DNA of 39,859 nt from positions 1 to 39,859 of the forward strand of contig NZ_JALHLF010000035.1 in the NCBI RefSeq assembly GCF_022832435.1, given 5' to 3'. The notes under the pieces are model-generated. The model saw only the letters and a program-made list of their open reading frames with translations, searched no databases and was not told the origin of the DNA. The first letter of the stretch is position 1, and each line of letters begins with the position of its first letter. The position numbers were made by a program, and so were the translations under genes. The stretch comes from Novosphingobium organovorum (GTDB taxonomy: Bacteria > Pseudomonadota > Alphaproteobacteria > Sphingomonadales > Sphingomonadaceae). Of this stretch, positions 1 to 8,374 are shown piece after piece.

Positions 1-239
1 CGCCTTTCCATGCTCGTCAGCCAAGCGTGACACGGTAGTCAGATGCCGGCAATGGGGCGTATGCCGCTGGGCTGGTCTCGGGCCAAATTTTTCGACGGCC
101 TGGGGGCCGCGCATCGCGCCCAGCCTCCGAGGCCGCAGGTCGGCCAGGCGCCCAAGTCGGGCGCTCAGTGCCTGATTTGACGCGCTTGGGAGCTGTCCGT
201 CCGCTCTATGGATACAGGCGCACCGCACTTGCGCTAAAA
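1..239. other. No gene recognised at left edge
   Basis: I see no convincing coding region here. The GC-rich part at about 85-180 reads open in short frames only and matches nothing I recognise. It could be the end of a gene cut by the window edge or plain intergenic sequence. Confidence 0.4.
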
Positions 240-467
240 TTACTTCTTTGACCATCGCTGAACTGCGCCAACAGGACCTCGCAGAACCCGCACCAAGCGA
301 AGGCCAATCGCCGCAACGATCAAGAGTAGAGTGATCGCGGCCAGCACTTGTCCGCCACTCTCCGGTAGAATGTTGCTAAGCAAGACATACGCCACTGCGC
401 CAAGGAGCGCGACCAACTCGAACGCCAGCCATTTCGCAAAGGTCGTGAGATACCGGATAAGAGCCAT
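240..467 (-). CDS. Small two-helix membrane protein
   Basis: This encodes 75 residues. After a short basic/aromatic start (MALIRYLTTFAKW) there are two hydrophobic stretches, about residues 13-33 and 41-61, separated by a short polar loop. The C-terminus is basic (RLVRVLRG...WSKK), which favours cytoplasmic ends. The frame stays open further upstream (to 656), but that extension is Ser/Arg-rich and lacks any family feature, so I start at the ATG at 465-467. No strong ribosome binding site precedes it. The next gene is divergent, about 200 bases away. I do not recognise the family; function unknown. It could still be a chance open frame, but the paired hydrophobic segments argue for a real small protein. 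Confidence 0.45.
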   Translation of the reverse strand: MALIRYLTTFAKWLAFELVALLGAVAYVLLSNILPESGGQVLAAITLLLIVAAIGLRLVRVLRGPVGAVQRWSKK

Positions 468-668
468 GGCACTTATGGTGCACCCGCGAGCTTCCGTCGG
501 CAAGGCTGCGGTGCTGGCTGACGACGACGCGCCCTTGTCGGTCGCTCGCTGGCCGATTGACTGCTCCAGGAAGCCGTATGTCCGGTATCGCTTCCTGAAG
601 CTGATCCGAGGTTGAAGAAGCGAGCTAGCGCACGTTGACGAGTTAGCCCAGCTCACTAGGTTTCCGGT

Positions 669-1055
669 ATGCGAACTCTCCTCATCGCTGCACTTCTAGC
701 CGTCCTCGCCGGATGCTCAGATGCATGCACGAACACTTTGGTCATGAGCGCCATCTCGCCGAATGGTGAGCATAGAGCCGATTTGTTCCAGCGGGACTGC
801 GGGGCGACCACAGGTTTTTCGACACAGATTTCAATCTTGGCCGCAGACGTAAAGTTGTCTGGTAGCGGCAACGCATTTCGAGCGGATGATGACCATGGAG
901 CCGCACGTACGGGGGCATGGGGAGGCCCTTGGGCGGAAGTGCAATGGCTCACGGCAGACCACCTACTGGTTAGATACGCTGCAAAATCGCGAATATTCGA
1001 ACGTTCAACCGACGTTGAAGGCGTTGAGGTGACCTATCAGGCGATGACCAGATAG
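669..1055 (+). CDS. Lipoprotein of unknown function
   Basis: This encodes 128 residues. The N-terminus is a clear lipoprotein signal: a hydrophobic stretch at residues 3-15 followed by the lipobox L13-A14-G15-C16, so the mature protein should begin at a lipidated Cys16 and be anchored to a membrane facing the periplasm. The mature part has a SPNGEHRADLF segment followed by RDCGATTGFSTQISIL. I associate that pattern with a widespread uncharacterised family of small bacterial proteins, but cannot name a function. The cysteines near residues 20 and 44 could form a disulfide. Start at ATG 669 is set by the signal peptide. It stands alone: the upstream gene is divergent and the next gene is 258 bases downstream. 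Confidence 0.7.
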   Translation: MRTLLIAALLAVLAGCSDACTNTLVMSAISPNGEHRADLFQRDCGATTGFSTQISILAADVKLSGSGNAFRADDDHGAARTGAWGGPWAEVQWLTADHLLVRYAAKSRIFERSTDVEGVEVTYQAMTR

Positions 1056-1313
1056 GCGTCGGCCTCTTGGGCACGTTGCGCCCATCCAAGCCGTTGAAGC
1101 GCTTGGAGCGGCTTTTCGAAAGCCGTCGTTCGCTCGAGCCATGAACCCACTCACTTTCGCCGGTCTAGCTGGCGATAGCACACAAGTCGGGCAGCGATCG
1201 TTCCCGCCAACGCCACCGAACGACTGTCGAATGACCCAAGTGTTCTTTGCTTCGACTTCGTCGGATGATAGTGCCCTGCGATAACTAGCAATTTAAGGTC
1301 TAAGGGGCGGCAG

Positions 1314-2780
1314 ATGGACATCCAAAAATCAGACATCGACAGCTTGGAAGAGCGCGTTAAAAAGTTGTCCTATCATAACTACTTACCGACCCTGCGCATG
1401 TCGAATGTTCGCAGTTTCGAGCATCAGACAATCACTTTCGATTTCCCTGTAACAGCCATTATCGGAACAAATGGTGGCGGAAAATCCACTGTTCTGGGTG
1501 CTGCGGCCATCGCATATAAGTCTGTCAAGCCTGGAAATTTCTTCCCGAAATCGAATATCGGGGACAACAGCATGGCAAATTGGCGGATCGACTACGATAT
1601 AATTGATCGCTCAGTGAATGCGTCTGGCATATTTACACGAAATGCACGGTTCGCGTCAGCAAAATGGCGACGCGACAATGTGCCCGACCGACCGGTCATC
1701 ATCATCCCGATTCAACGGACTGTGCCTGCAAACGAGCAGAACAGGTTCAAACGATTTATTGGGATGGGCAACGAGACCGACATAACTACAAGCGCCATCG
1801 ACACCAATGTCTCGGCTTGCGTTTCACGCATACTCGGCAAGGACGCCTCTGGGTATGAGCGGATCACGCTAAACAAAGATCCAAACAAGTCCATTCTGGT
1901 CGGCATGAAAAACGCAAACGACTATTCCCAATTCCATTTCGGAGCAGGCGAAGCATCAATTATCGAGATGGTGTCGCAGATTGAAGAGGCCGATGACAAT
2001 GCCTTGATCTTGATTGAAGAGATTGAAAACGGCCTCCATCCTCTCGCAACGCGCAAGATGGTCGAATACCTCTTTGACGTGGCGAAAAGGAAGAAGGCTC
2101 AGGTCATCTTCACGACGCACTCTGAGTATGCGCTCGATGTTCTGCCGCCTAAAGCAATTTGGGGATGCATTGATGGAGTAGCCTATCAGGGCAAGCTCAC
2201 GATTGAGAGCCTGAGGGCGCTGACGGGCACGGTGAGCAAAGACCGCGCGATTTTTGTCGAAGACGAGTTCGCAAAAGACCTGTGTTGCGAGATTCTCCGT
2301 CAATATGCGCCGGAAATCCTGGACCAGGCTGAAATCCATAAAGCAGGTGGCTTCCCCTACGTCGTGGAAGTTCTGAAGCACCACAACACTAACCCGACAA
2401 TCAAGAACAAAGCAGTGGCGGTCATTGACGGTGACAATCCACCCTTGGCAGAGTCGAACGACCATGTTCTCGAATTGCCAGAAGGCGCCCCCGAGGCGGT
2501 CGTATTTGGTTACATAGAAAAGAACGCAGAGACGGTAGCGGGTCTTGTGCAGCAACGTTGTCAATGTCCAGCTATCAGCCAAGACCAGATTGTCGCCACG
2601 ATCAAACAAGTCGCAATTGATACCACCGATCACCACCTATACTTTGTAAAGTTAGGCGAACGCTTAGGATTCATCTCCGAAATTATAGTTCGGCGAGGCC
2701 TGTGTTCAATCTATGTGCAGAACGCTGCGACAGAGCTTGCACCGCTGGTTTCGAGCCTCAAGGAAAAATTGAATGATTGA
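1314..2780 (+). CDS. OLD-family ATPase/TOPRIM nuclease
   Basis: This encodes 488 residues. The N-terminal half is an ABC/SMC-like ATPase: Walker A GTNGGGKST at 51-59, a signature-like FGAGE at 209-213, Walker B LILIEE at 221-226 and an H-loop TTHS at 267-270. The C-terminal half has TOPRIM marks: VEDE at 315-318 (first acidic residue E316), a GG at 345-346 and IDGD at 371-374 (DxD at D372/D374). This order is that of OLD (overcoming lysogenisation defect) nucleases; several relatives act in phage defence. The start is supported by AAGGGGCGG at 1302-1310 just before ATG 1314. No helicase partner (as in Gabija) or reverse transcriptase follows, so it looks like a stand-alone class 1 type. Its codon use is clearly more AT-rich than the genes after 2.9 kb, suggesting transfer. 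The biological role is inferred. Confidence 0.82.
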   Translation: MDIQKSDIDSLEERVKKLSYHNYLPTLRMSNVRSFEHQTITFDFPVTAIIGTNGGGKSTVLGAAAIAYKSVKPGNFFPKSNIGDNSMANWRIDYDIIDRSVNASGIFTRNARFASAKWRRDNVPDRPVIIIPIQRTVPANEQNRFKRFIGMGNETDITTSAIDTNVSACVSRILGKDASGYERITLNKDPNKSILVGMKNANDYSQFHFGAGEASIIEMVSQIEEADDNALILIEEIENGLHPLATRKMVEYLFDVAKRKKAQVIFTTHSEYALDVLPPKAIWGCIDGVAYQGKLTIESLRALTGTVSKDRAIFVEDEFAKDLCCEILRQYAPEILDQAEIHKAGGFPYVVEVLKHHNTNPTIKNKAVAVIDGDNPPLAESNDHVLELPEGAPEAVVFGYIEKNAETVAGLVQQRCQCPAISQDQIVATIKQVAIDTTDHHLYFVKLGERLGFISEIIVRRGLCSIYVQNAATELAPLVSSLKEKLND

Positions 2781-2908
2781 GGATGAGTTGCAGGCGTGAG
2801 CCGTAGTCGCATTCCTTGATGAATGAAGGGCAGCTTCGCTGGATCGCCCACCGAAACCTACCAGTCTGCAACCGGCCCAAGGCGGACATTTGAATTCGTG
2901 CGTACCGT

Positions 2909-3538
2909 CTAGGCCTCCAGCGCTGCCCGAACGCGGGCGCGCAGGGCGGGAAGCGCTTCGGCGTCGAACCAGGGGTTACGCGCCATCCACAGGCGGCTGC
3001 GCCAGGCCGGATGGGGGAGCGGAAACAGCCCATCGGGCGCCTCGCGCCAGCGTAAGACACCCTGGGTCAAGGTGCGCGCAAAGCCACGCGGCAGATAGCG
3101 CCGATGCGCGTGGAGCCCCACCAGCAGCGTGAGCCGCACCTGCGGCAAGCGCGCGCGCAGCGGCTCGTGCCAGAGCGGCGCGCATTCGGGGCGCGGGGGC
3201 TTGTCTCCGCCCCTGGCCTTGCCGGGATAGCAAAATCCGCTGGGCATGTGCGCAACGCGATCGGGGTCATAAAAGAGCGCGGCGTCGAGCCCCGTCCAGG
3301 CGCGCAGCCGATCGCCGCTATCATCGTCCCAGGCGCGACCGCTGGCATGGACCCGGCTGCCCGGCGCCTGCCCGATGACGAGGATACGCGCTGCCTGTCC
3401 CGCCTGCACCACCGGCCGCGGCTCATGGCCGAGCGCTTCGGCGCAGACCCGGCATGCGCGGATCGCGCGAAGCAGCCCGTCCAGATCGTCACTGGCGTCG
3501 AAAGACGGGGGGCGTAAAGGGACGCATGTGCCGGTCAT
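2909..3538 (-). CDS. Uracil-DNA glycosylase family protein
   Basis: This encodes about 209 residues of the UDG superfamily, which excises uracil from DNA. The active-site motif I is seen as LVIGQAPGSRVHASG, followed by AWDDDSGDRLRAW. The C-terminal motif is LPHPAWRSRLWMARNPWF. A CRVCAEAL segment near the N-terminus and the GFCYPG / RPECAPLWH block are typical of one conserved proteobacterial subgroup. I start at ATG 3538, preceded on this strand by a GAGG. A GTG at 3586 in frame would add 16 residues and cannot be excluded. The activity of this subgroup is less certain than that of Ung itself. It is not obviously in an operon; the neighbour at 3895 is divergent. Confidence 0.8.
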   Translation of the reverse strand: MTGTCVPLRPPSFDASDDLDGLLRAIRACRVCAEALGHEPRPVVQAGQAARILVIGQAPGSRVHASGRAWDDDSGDRLRAWTGLDAALFYDPDRVAHMPSGFCYPGKARGGDKPPRPECAPLWHEPLRARLPQVRLTLLVGLHAHRRYLPRGFARTLTQGVLRWREAPDGLFPLPHPAWRSRLWMARNPWFDAEALPALRARVRAALEA

Positions 3539-3894
3539 CGCCTCAAAGGTGGCGCCTGGCCCCACACCGCACAAGGCCTCCCGCACGGCGACGTAGCGCC
3601 TTTAGCCAAAGGCCTGCTCTCGACGAGCCCCGGTTGCCCGTGCGCTTCCTCTTTTCTGGCTCGTGCTTCCCGAAGAGCCGTAGCGGGACACTTATGCAAA
3701 AGGGGCGATTCGCGTTCGCCGAGCCCCGCGCTGCACGCATCCGCCTTCACCGGCAAGAGCAATGCCGCCATTCGAGTGGTTCATGCGACAGACAACGGAG
3801 AAATTGCGCCAAACAATGCCGCAAAGACCGCAGGTGACGGGAGCCGAAGTGTTGCTCGCACGTTAATCCGGTAAATCGCTAAAGGAGAAATTCC
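3539..3894. other. Gene-free divergent intergenic region
   Basis: This 356-base stretch lies between two divergent genes. It should hold promoters for both, but I find no box pair I trust. A small hairpin, GCCTTT-AGCC-AAAGGC, lies at 3598-3613. The last part carries the strong AAAGGAG ribosome binding site of the next gene. Confidence 0.5.
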
Positions 3895-4041
3895 ATGCTT
3901 TTCACCATCGTCGGCATTCTGATCGTGCTGTGGATACTGGGCTTCGTCGTGTTTCACGTCAGCAGCGCGCTTATCCACCTCCTGCTGGTCGTCGCGATCA
4001 TCGTCGGGCTCGTCCAGCTGTTCCGCGGCCGCAGGGCCTAG
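3895..4041 (+). CDS. lmo0937 family small membrane protein
   Basis: This short gene encodes 48 residues starting MLFTIVGILIVLWILGF. There are two hydrophobic helices, about residues 2-20 and 26-42, joined by HVSSAL and ending in a basic tail QLFRGRRA. Length and layout match the lmo0937 family of tiny membrane proteins, common in proteobacteria and often stress-associated, with no known biochemical role. The start is fixed by a strong ribosome binding site, AAAGGAG at 3881-3887, with good spacing to ATG 3895. The gene stands alone and converges on the transporter gene that follows. Family assignment is by pattern; function unknown. Confidence 0.8.
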   Translation: MLFTIVGILIVLWILGFVVFHVSSALIHLLLVVAIIVGLVQLFRGRRA

Positions 4042-4065
4042 CCCGTCCGGCGCAGTTCTAGAAGT

Positions 4066-5355
4066 TCAGCCCGCGCCTCCCGGATGCGGCCCCTGCGCGG
4101 GAGGCTGGTGCTGGCGATAATATTCGGGCGGGTTGATACGGCGGAATAGCCGTCCCCGCTCCGAATAGAGCACGCACAGCAGCGCCACCGTCCCCATCAC
4201 GCTCATCGCGGCCATGATCGGCACCGCGGTCCCGTCGAACGCCTGTCCGATCATCGCGCCGAGCAACGAGCCCAGCACCATGCGCACGAACGACATGACC
4301 GAGGCCGCCGCGCCGGCGATCCGCGCAAAAGGCTGAAGCGAGATCGCCTGGAAATTCGACCCGATGAAGCTCATCATGCACATCGACAACGACATCAGAG
4401 GCACGAACGTCCACAAACCCTCGTGACCGCTGGCCGACACCGCAAGGTGGACCAGCCCGATAACCACGAAGACCAGCAACGCCATGTGCGACACGCGCCG
4501 CGCCCCGAAGGCGACGACGATGCGCGCGTTGATGAAATTCGATCCGGCCATCAGCATCGCCATCAGCCCGAACAGCACCGGGAACAGCGACCCCGCGCCC
4601 AGCGCCTCGCCAACCAGCTGCTCGGCGCTGTTGAGGTAGCCGAACATGCCCGCCTGAACGAGCGCCGCCCCCAGGAAATAGCCGATCGCCGAGCGCTCCT
4701 TGAGCGCCAGCCCCATGTTCCCCACGATCGCGCGCGGCCGGATCGCCTGGCGGTTTTGCGGAGCCAAAGTCTCGGGCAGGCGCAGCGCGCACCAGATCAG
4801 CACGACGACGCCCATCGCGCAGGTCACTCCGAAAATCCAGCGCCACCCGGCAATTAGCATGATTGCCTGGCCGACAATCGGCGCGATCATCGGCACGACC
4901 ATGAAGGTCGTCGCCACCAGCGACTGCGTGCGCGCCATGAGATCGCCTTCGTAACGGTCGCGCAGGATCGTCATCGGCATGACCATGAACGCGGCGGCCA
5001 GCATCCCCGCCGCCCCGCGCGCGACAAGCAGCAGTTCGAAGCTGCCGGCAACCGCGCAAACCAGAGTCACGAAGACATACCCCACCGCCGCGCACAGCAC
5101 CACGCGCCGCCGCCCGAATCGGTCCGCCAACGCGCCGGGGAACAGCGAACCGATCCCCGCACAGGTGAGGAACACCCCCACGACCAGCTGGCGCTGATTG
5201 GGGTCCGATACCCCCAGGTCTCCCGAAATATGCCCCAATGCCGGTAACATGATGTCGATAGACATCGACATCAGCGCCTGGATGGACGCCATCAGCGCGA
5301 CGAATTCGACCTGCCCCATGGGGAAGGCTTGGTGACGGGACTGGGGAGAGGACAT
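4066..5355 (-). CDS. Bcr/CflA family multidrug MFS transporter
   Basis: This encodes 429 residues of a 12-helix major facilitator superfamily proton/drug antiporter in the inner membrane. The signature of the Bcr/CflA branch is the opening VEFVALMASIQALMSMSIDI followed by MLPALGHI. The MFS motif A appears as GALADRFGRRRVV after the second helix. Substrate is unknown; relatives export bicyclomycin, chloramphenicol or similar compounds. I start at ATG 5353-5355; a TTG at 5373 would add six residues. The promoter is shared divergently with dinB, whose start lies 90 bases away. The C-terminal tail (about 30 residues, Pro/Gln/Gly-rich) is cytoplasmic and of no known function. Confidence 0.88.
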   Translation of the reverse strand: MSSPQSRHQAFPMGQVEFVALMASIQALMSMSIDIMLPALGHISGDLGVSDPNQRQLVVGVFLTCAGIGSLFPGALADRFGRRRVVLCAAVGYVFVTLVCAVAGSFELLLVARGAAGMLAAAFMVMPMTILRDRYEGDLMARTQSLVATTFMVVPMIAPIVGQAIMLIAGWRWIFGVTCAMGVVVLIWCALRLPETLAPQNRQAIRPRAIVGNMGLALKERSAIGYFLGAALVQAGMFGYLNSAEQLVGEALGAGSLFPVLFGLMAMLMAGSNFINARIVVAFGARRVSHMALLVFVVIGLVHLAVSASGHEGLWTFVPLMSLSMCMMSFIGSNFQAISLQPFARIAGAAASVMSFVRMVLGSLLGAMIGQAFDGTAVPIMAAMSVMGTVALLCVLYSERGRLFRRINPPEYYRQHQPPAQGPHPGGAG

Positions 5356-5445
5356 GGCCCGCGAATGCCGCAAGCGCGAAGGTTAGGCCAGAACAATTCG
5401 CATGGACGAGGATACTTTTCGAACCCTGCACCCTATATACCGCGC

Positions 5446-6567
5446 ATGTCCGCCAGCCAGGATCACGACGAGGACGAGGCCGACGGCCTCAGAAAGATCA
5501 TCCATGTCGACATGGATGCCTTCTTCGCCAGCGTCGAACAGCGCGACAATCCCGCGCTGCGCGGAAAGCCGGTGGCGGTGGGCGGTCCTTCGGGGCGTGG
5601 CGTGGTCGCCGCGGCGAGCTACGAAGCGCGCAAATTCGGCGTGCGCTCGGCCATGCCCTCCGCGCGCGCCCTGCGACTGTGTCCCGATCTCATCTTCTGC
5701 AAATCGCGCTTCGACGTCTATCGTGAAGTGAGCGCGCAGATCCGCGCGATCTTCCTTGACTACACCCCCGACGTCGAACCCCTCTCGCTCGACGAGGCCT
5801 ATCTCGACGTGACCGAGGATCGCAAGGGGCTAGGTTCGGCAACCCGCATCGCCGAGCAGATCCGCGCCCGCATCAAGGCCGACACCGGCCTCACCGCCAG
5901 CGCCGGGGTGTCGTACAACAAGTTCCTCGCCAAGCTCGCCAGCGACCAGAACAAGCCCGATGGGCTTTGCGTGATCCGCCCCGGCCAGGGCGCCGCGTTC
6001 GTTGCCGGCCTGCCGGTGCGCCGCTTCCATGGGGTGGGTCCGCGCGGCGCCGAGAAGATGGCGCGGCTTGGCATCGAGACCGGCGCGGATCTCGCGGCGA
6101 AGGATCTTGCCTTTCTGCGCGCCCATTTCGGCAGCTTCGCCGACTATCTGTTTCGCGCCGCGCGCGGCGTCGACCTGCGCCAGGTCCGCGCCAACCGTCC
6201 GCGCAAATCGCTCGGCGCGGAGCGGACCTTTGCACAGAACATCGAAGGCGCGCCGACCTTGCGCGAAACGCTCGGCAGCATTGCCGAGACGGTGTGGGAG
6301 CGCATCGAACGCGCGGGCGTGCAGGGGCGGACCGTGACCCTGAAGCTGCGCTACGCCGATTTCACCACGCTCACACGCGCACGCTCGGTTCACCATGCCA
6401 TATCGCAGAAAAGTGCCTTTGCCGCGATCGGCCACGCGCTGCTCGAGGAAATGCTCCCCCTGCCCCAGCCCGTGCGGCTGATGGGGCTGACGCTCTCGCA
6501 TCTCGATCAGGACGAGGACACCGCGCGGACCAAGGCCGAACACGGTGGCCAGCTGTCACTGTTCTAG
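5446..6567 (+). CDS. dinB: DNA polymerase IV
   Basis: This encodes 373 residues of a Y-family translesion polymerase. Palm catalytic residues are visible: D22 in HVDMDAFFASVE and D116/E117 in PLSLDEAYLD. The helix-hairpin-helix region (FHGVGPRGAEKMARLGIETG) and little-finger domain follow. The last residues, GGQLSLF, are a consensus beta-clamp binding peptide. Start ATG 5446 gives the usual short leader before IIHVDMDAFF; the frame is open upstream but overlaps the divergent transporter. No SOS (GTTC-N7-GTTC type) box was found. The stop codon TAG lies inside palindromic element A (6564-6637), which also ends the convergent NUDIX gene. Confidence 0.95.
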   Translation: MSASQDHDEDEADGLRKIIHVDMDAFFASVEQRDNPALRGKPVAVGGPSGRGVVAAASYEARKFGVRSAMPSARALRLCPDLIFCKSRFDVYREVSAQIRAIFLDYTPDVEPLSLDEAYLDVTEDRKGLGSATRIAEQIRARIKADTGLTASAGVSYNKFLAKLASDQNKPDGLCVIRPGQGAAFVAGLPVRRFHGVGPRGAEKMARLGIETGADLAAKDLAFLRAHFGSFADYLFRAARGVDLRQVRANRPRKSLGAERTFAQNIEGAPTLRETLGSIAETVWERIERAGVQGRTVTLKLRYADFTTLTRARSVHHAISQKSAFAAIGHALLEEMLPLPQPVRLMGLTLSHLDQDEDTARTKAEHGGQLSLF

Positions 6568-6637
6568 TGGTTCGATTCGGACATTTGCAGGCCGATCCCA
6601 GCCGCCTGGGATGCAAATACCAAAATCAATCCACTAG
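6564..6637. repeat. Palindromic element A (CTAGTGG...CCACTAG)
   Basis: This 74-base imperfect palindrome runs from CTAGTGG (6564-6570) to CCACTAG (6631-6637). Inner arms ATTTGCA (6583-6589) and TGCAAAT (6612-6618) pair, and TCCCAG/CTGGGA forms the apex. It supplies the dinB stop codon (TAG 6565-6567) on one strand and the NUDIX stop (TGA, complement of 6626-6628) on the other, so it probably also works as a bidirectional terminator. It belongs to the same family as the elements at 16963-17039 and 17053-17131. Its right end, CAAAATCAATCCACTAG, is identical to that of element C. Confidence 0.85.
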
Positions 6638-7123
6638 CGGGCGCTCATCCAGCCAGAGCGCGATCTTCGCCGCCAGCCCCTTGGGCATGGGCGTGGGCAA
6701 GACATCGAGCGCAAAAGCCTTTGCTGCCACGATCTCGCGCCCGTCCGGCACCGGCGTATCGCGCGTGGTGCCCGCAACGATGTACACGACGTTGCTCGCC
6801 CCGTGCAGGTCCTCGGCTGTCACTGCGACGAGCCGCGCGCCGCAGAGCCGACAGCCGGTTTCTTCCCGCAATTCGCGCGCTGCGGCGACCAGCGGGTCCT
6901 CCCCGCGCGAAAGCCCTCCGCCCGATGGCATCCAGGCATCCGAGCCGTAGCTGTGGCGGACCAGAATAATCCGCCCTTGCGCATCGCACGCCAGGACCCG
7001 CACCCCTTCGACGCGCGGCTTGCGCCATTTCCACAGGGCCTTGCGCGCCGCATGGGCCACACGAAACAGCCCGCGATGAAGCGGTGCGGGCAGTGCGAAG
7101 ACCAGTCGCTTCAGCAGAAGCAC
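6626..7123 (-). CDS. NUDIX hydrolase
   Basis: This encodes 165 residues. The Nudix box is intact: it begins GGGLSRGEDP at about residues 68-77 and continues to AARELREETG, giving the GX5EX7REUXEEXGU pattern that binds Mg2+ and hydrolyses a nucleoside diphosphate linked to another moiety. The substrate cannot be told from sequence. The N-terminal 40 residues are basic/hydrophobic (MLLLKRLVFALPAPLHRGLF). The start is a GTG at 7123 that overlaps the end of the pgl gene by 13 bases, so the two are probably translated together. The last four codons (Pro-Leu-Val-Asp) and the stop lie in palindromic element A, suggesting the original C-terminus was altered when the element arrived. Confidence 0.85.
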   Translation of the reverse strand: MLLLKRLVFALPAPLHRGLFRVAHAARKALWKWRKPRVEGVRVLACDAQGRIILVRHSYGSDAWMPSGGGLSRGEDPLVAAARELREETGCRLCGARLVAVTAEDLHGASNVVYIVAGTTRDTPVPDGREIVAAKAFALDVLPTPMPKGLAAKIALWLDERPLVD

Positions 7124-7728
7124 GTCACCGTCTTGGGGAAGGTGCGCAGGAAGCGCGCAACGGGAAGATCGTTGTCCCCGGCAGCCGCCGCATCGAACAC
7201 CAGCCGCTTGTCGCTGCCGCGGATCACGAACATCGCCTCATCGGCATCGACCAGCGCGGGAATGGTCAGGCTCACCCGGTCGAACGGCGCTTCGGGGGGA
7301 AGCGGGTCGGGCGTCAGGCGGCGCACGGGCGAGGGATCATCGACTTGCGGATCGGTGTTGGGAAAGAGCGAAGCGATGTGCCCGTCCCCGCCCATGCCGA
7401 GCCAGGCCAGCGCAAAATGCGGCGGCTGCGCGGTGGGCGTCAGAGGCACGATCCGGGCGCCTGCGGGTTCGAGAAGCGCGCGGATCTTGCCCACGTTGCT
7501 CGCCGGGTGATCCTCGTCCACCAGCCGGTCATCGCCTGGCCAGACCGCAATGCGCGACCAGGGCAGATTGGACGACGCGAGGATCTCGAAAATCGGAAAC
7601 GGCGTCGAACCGCCCGGCACGGTGATGGCCACCTCGGCCGAGACCGAAAGGGCCGCATGGAGCCTTTCGGCCACAAAGGCGGCGATGGCTTCGTTCGGGG
7701 CTCCGGCGATGATTTCAAGCTGCGACAT
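7111..7728 (-). CDS. pgl: 6-phosphogluconolactonase
   Basis: This encodes 205 residues of the DevB/Pgl type, hydrolysing 6-phosphogluconolactone to 6-phosphogluconate (pentose phosphate or Entner-Doudoroff route). Seen motifs: the phosphate-binding VPGGSTPFPIFE near residue 40 and the diagnostic WLGMGGDGHIASLFP in the second half. Length is slightly short compared with typical bacterial Pgl. I start at ATG 7726-7728, which has an AAGG five bases upstream; a longer frame adds ten unconvincing residues. The zwf and edd genes, which often lie beside pgl, are not in this window. It overlaps the NUDIX gene downstream. Confidence 0.88.
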   Translation of the reverse strand: MSQLEIIAGAPNEAIAAFVAERLHAALSVSAEVAITVPGGSTPFPIFEILASSNLPWSRIAVWPGDDRLVDEDHPASNVGKIRALLEPAGARIVPLTPTAQPPHFALAWLGMGGDGHIASLFPNTDPQVDDPSPVRRLTPDPLPPEAPFDRVSLTIPALVDADEAMFVIRGSDKRLVFDAAAAGDNDLPVARFLRTFPKTVTCFC

Positions 7729-7782
7729 GGGCCTTGGTCTAGCGCGAGATGCGTGCACTGCAAGACGATTGTGCCAAGCAAA

Positions 7783-7815
7783 ACGGCCGGGCCCCGGATC
7801 GTGGGGCCCGGCCGT
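7783..7815 (-). terminator. GC-rich hairpin after dps
   Basis: A perfect 13-base-pair stem (ACGGCCGGGCCCC at 7783-7795, its complement at 7803-7815) encloses a 7-base loop. Read on the minus strand it lies 45 bases past the dps stop and is followed by a short T run, so it is probably the dps terminator. It would insulate the downstream pgl gene. Confidence 0.75.
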
Positions 7816-7860
7816 CGAAGCCGTTCATCGATCGGGCGCCGTAAGGACGGCGCGCGAGGT

Positions 7861-8322
7861 TCAGCGCGCGAGAATTTCGCGCAGGAACCAGACGCGTTCC
7901 TCGGCCTGGTCGGTCCAGTCGTCGACGATGCCGTCTGTCGCATTGTCACCTGCCTCGCCAGCCGCCGCCTTCACTTCGCGCAGGCGTTCAACGTAAGCGA
8001 GGTTGTCCTCCATCAGTTCCTTGACCATGGCCATCGCGTCGAGCGAGGTATCGTCCTGCGCGGTGATCTTCGTCTTAGCGACGATCGACTGCGGGCTGGT
8101 CAGCGTGGTGCCGCCTTGCTTGCGTACCCGCTCGGCAATCACGTCGACCAAACCTTGCACGGCGCCCGCCTGACTGTCGAACAACAGGTGAAGATCGTGG
8201 AAGTGCGGGCCTTTGACGTGCCAATGGAAGTTCTTGGTCTTGATGTAGAGCGCGAAGGTATCGGCCAGCAGCCCGTTGAGGCTATCGAGCAGTGCGCCCT
8301 GTGCGTTATCGTTAGAAGCCAT
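7861..8322 (-). CDS. dps: Dps ferritin-like DNA-protection protein
   Basis: This encodes 153 residues of the Dps/miniferritin family, which assembles as a dodecamer, oxidises Fe2+ with H2O2 and stores iron. The inter-subunit ferroxidase ligands are all present with the spacing of E. coli Dps: H33, H45, D49, D60 and E64. The four-helix core is complete (LLADTFALYIKTKNFHWHV at the start of the first metal helix). The N-terminus (MASNDNAQG) is short and lacks the Lys-rich tail that binds DNA in E. coli, so DNA binding is doubtful. The start is fixed by AAGGAGGG just upstream of ATG 8322. A 36-base dyad-symmetric site at 8375-8410 lies in the promoter region and a strong hairpin follows the gene. 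Confidence 0.94.
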   Translation of the reverse strand: MASNDNAQGALLDSLNGLLADTFALYIKTKNFHWHVKGPHFHDLHLLFDSQAGAVQGLVDVIAERVRKQGGTTLTSPQSIVAKTKITAQDDTSLDAMAMVKELMEDNLAYVERLREVKAAAGEAGDNATDGIVDDWTDQAEERVWFLREILAR

Positions 8323-8374
8323 GATGTAACCCTCCTTATTGTCTCACCACCGTGCTAGGATGGCGCCAATATAT

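Noticed and set aside
5329..5445. A longer DinB N-terminus
   Set aside because: It overlaps the divergent transporter gene and has no similarity to Pol IV; the ATG at 5446 fits the family.
5356..5445. An SOS (LexA) box for dinB
   Set aside because: GAAC occurs twice but not with the N7 spacing of an alphaproteobacterial SOS box.
8323..8374. EcfG-type promoter for dps
   Set aside because: No GGAAC-N16/17-CGTT-like pair is present on the minus strand here.
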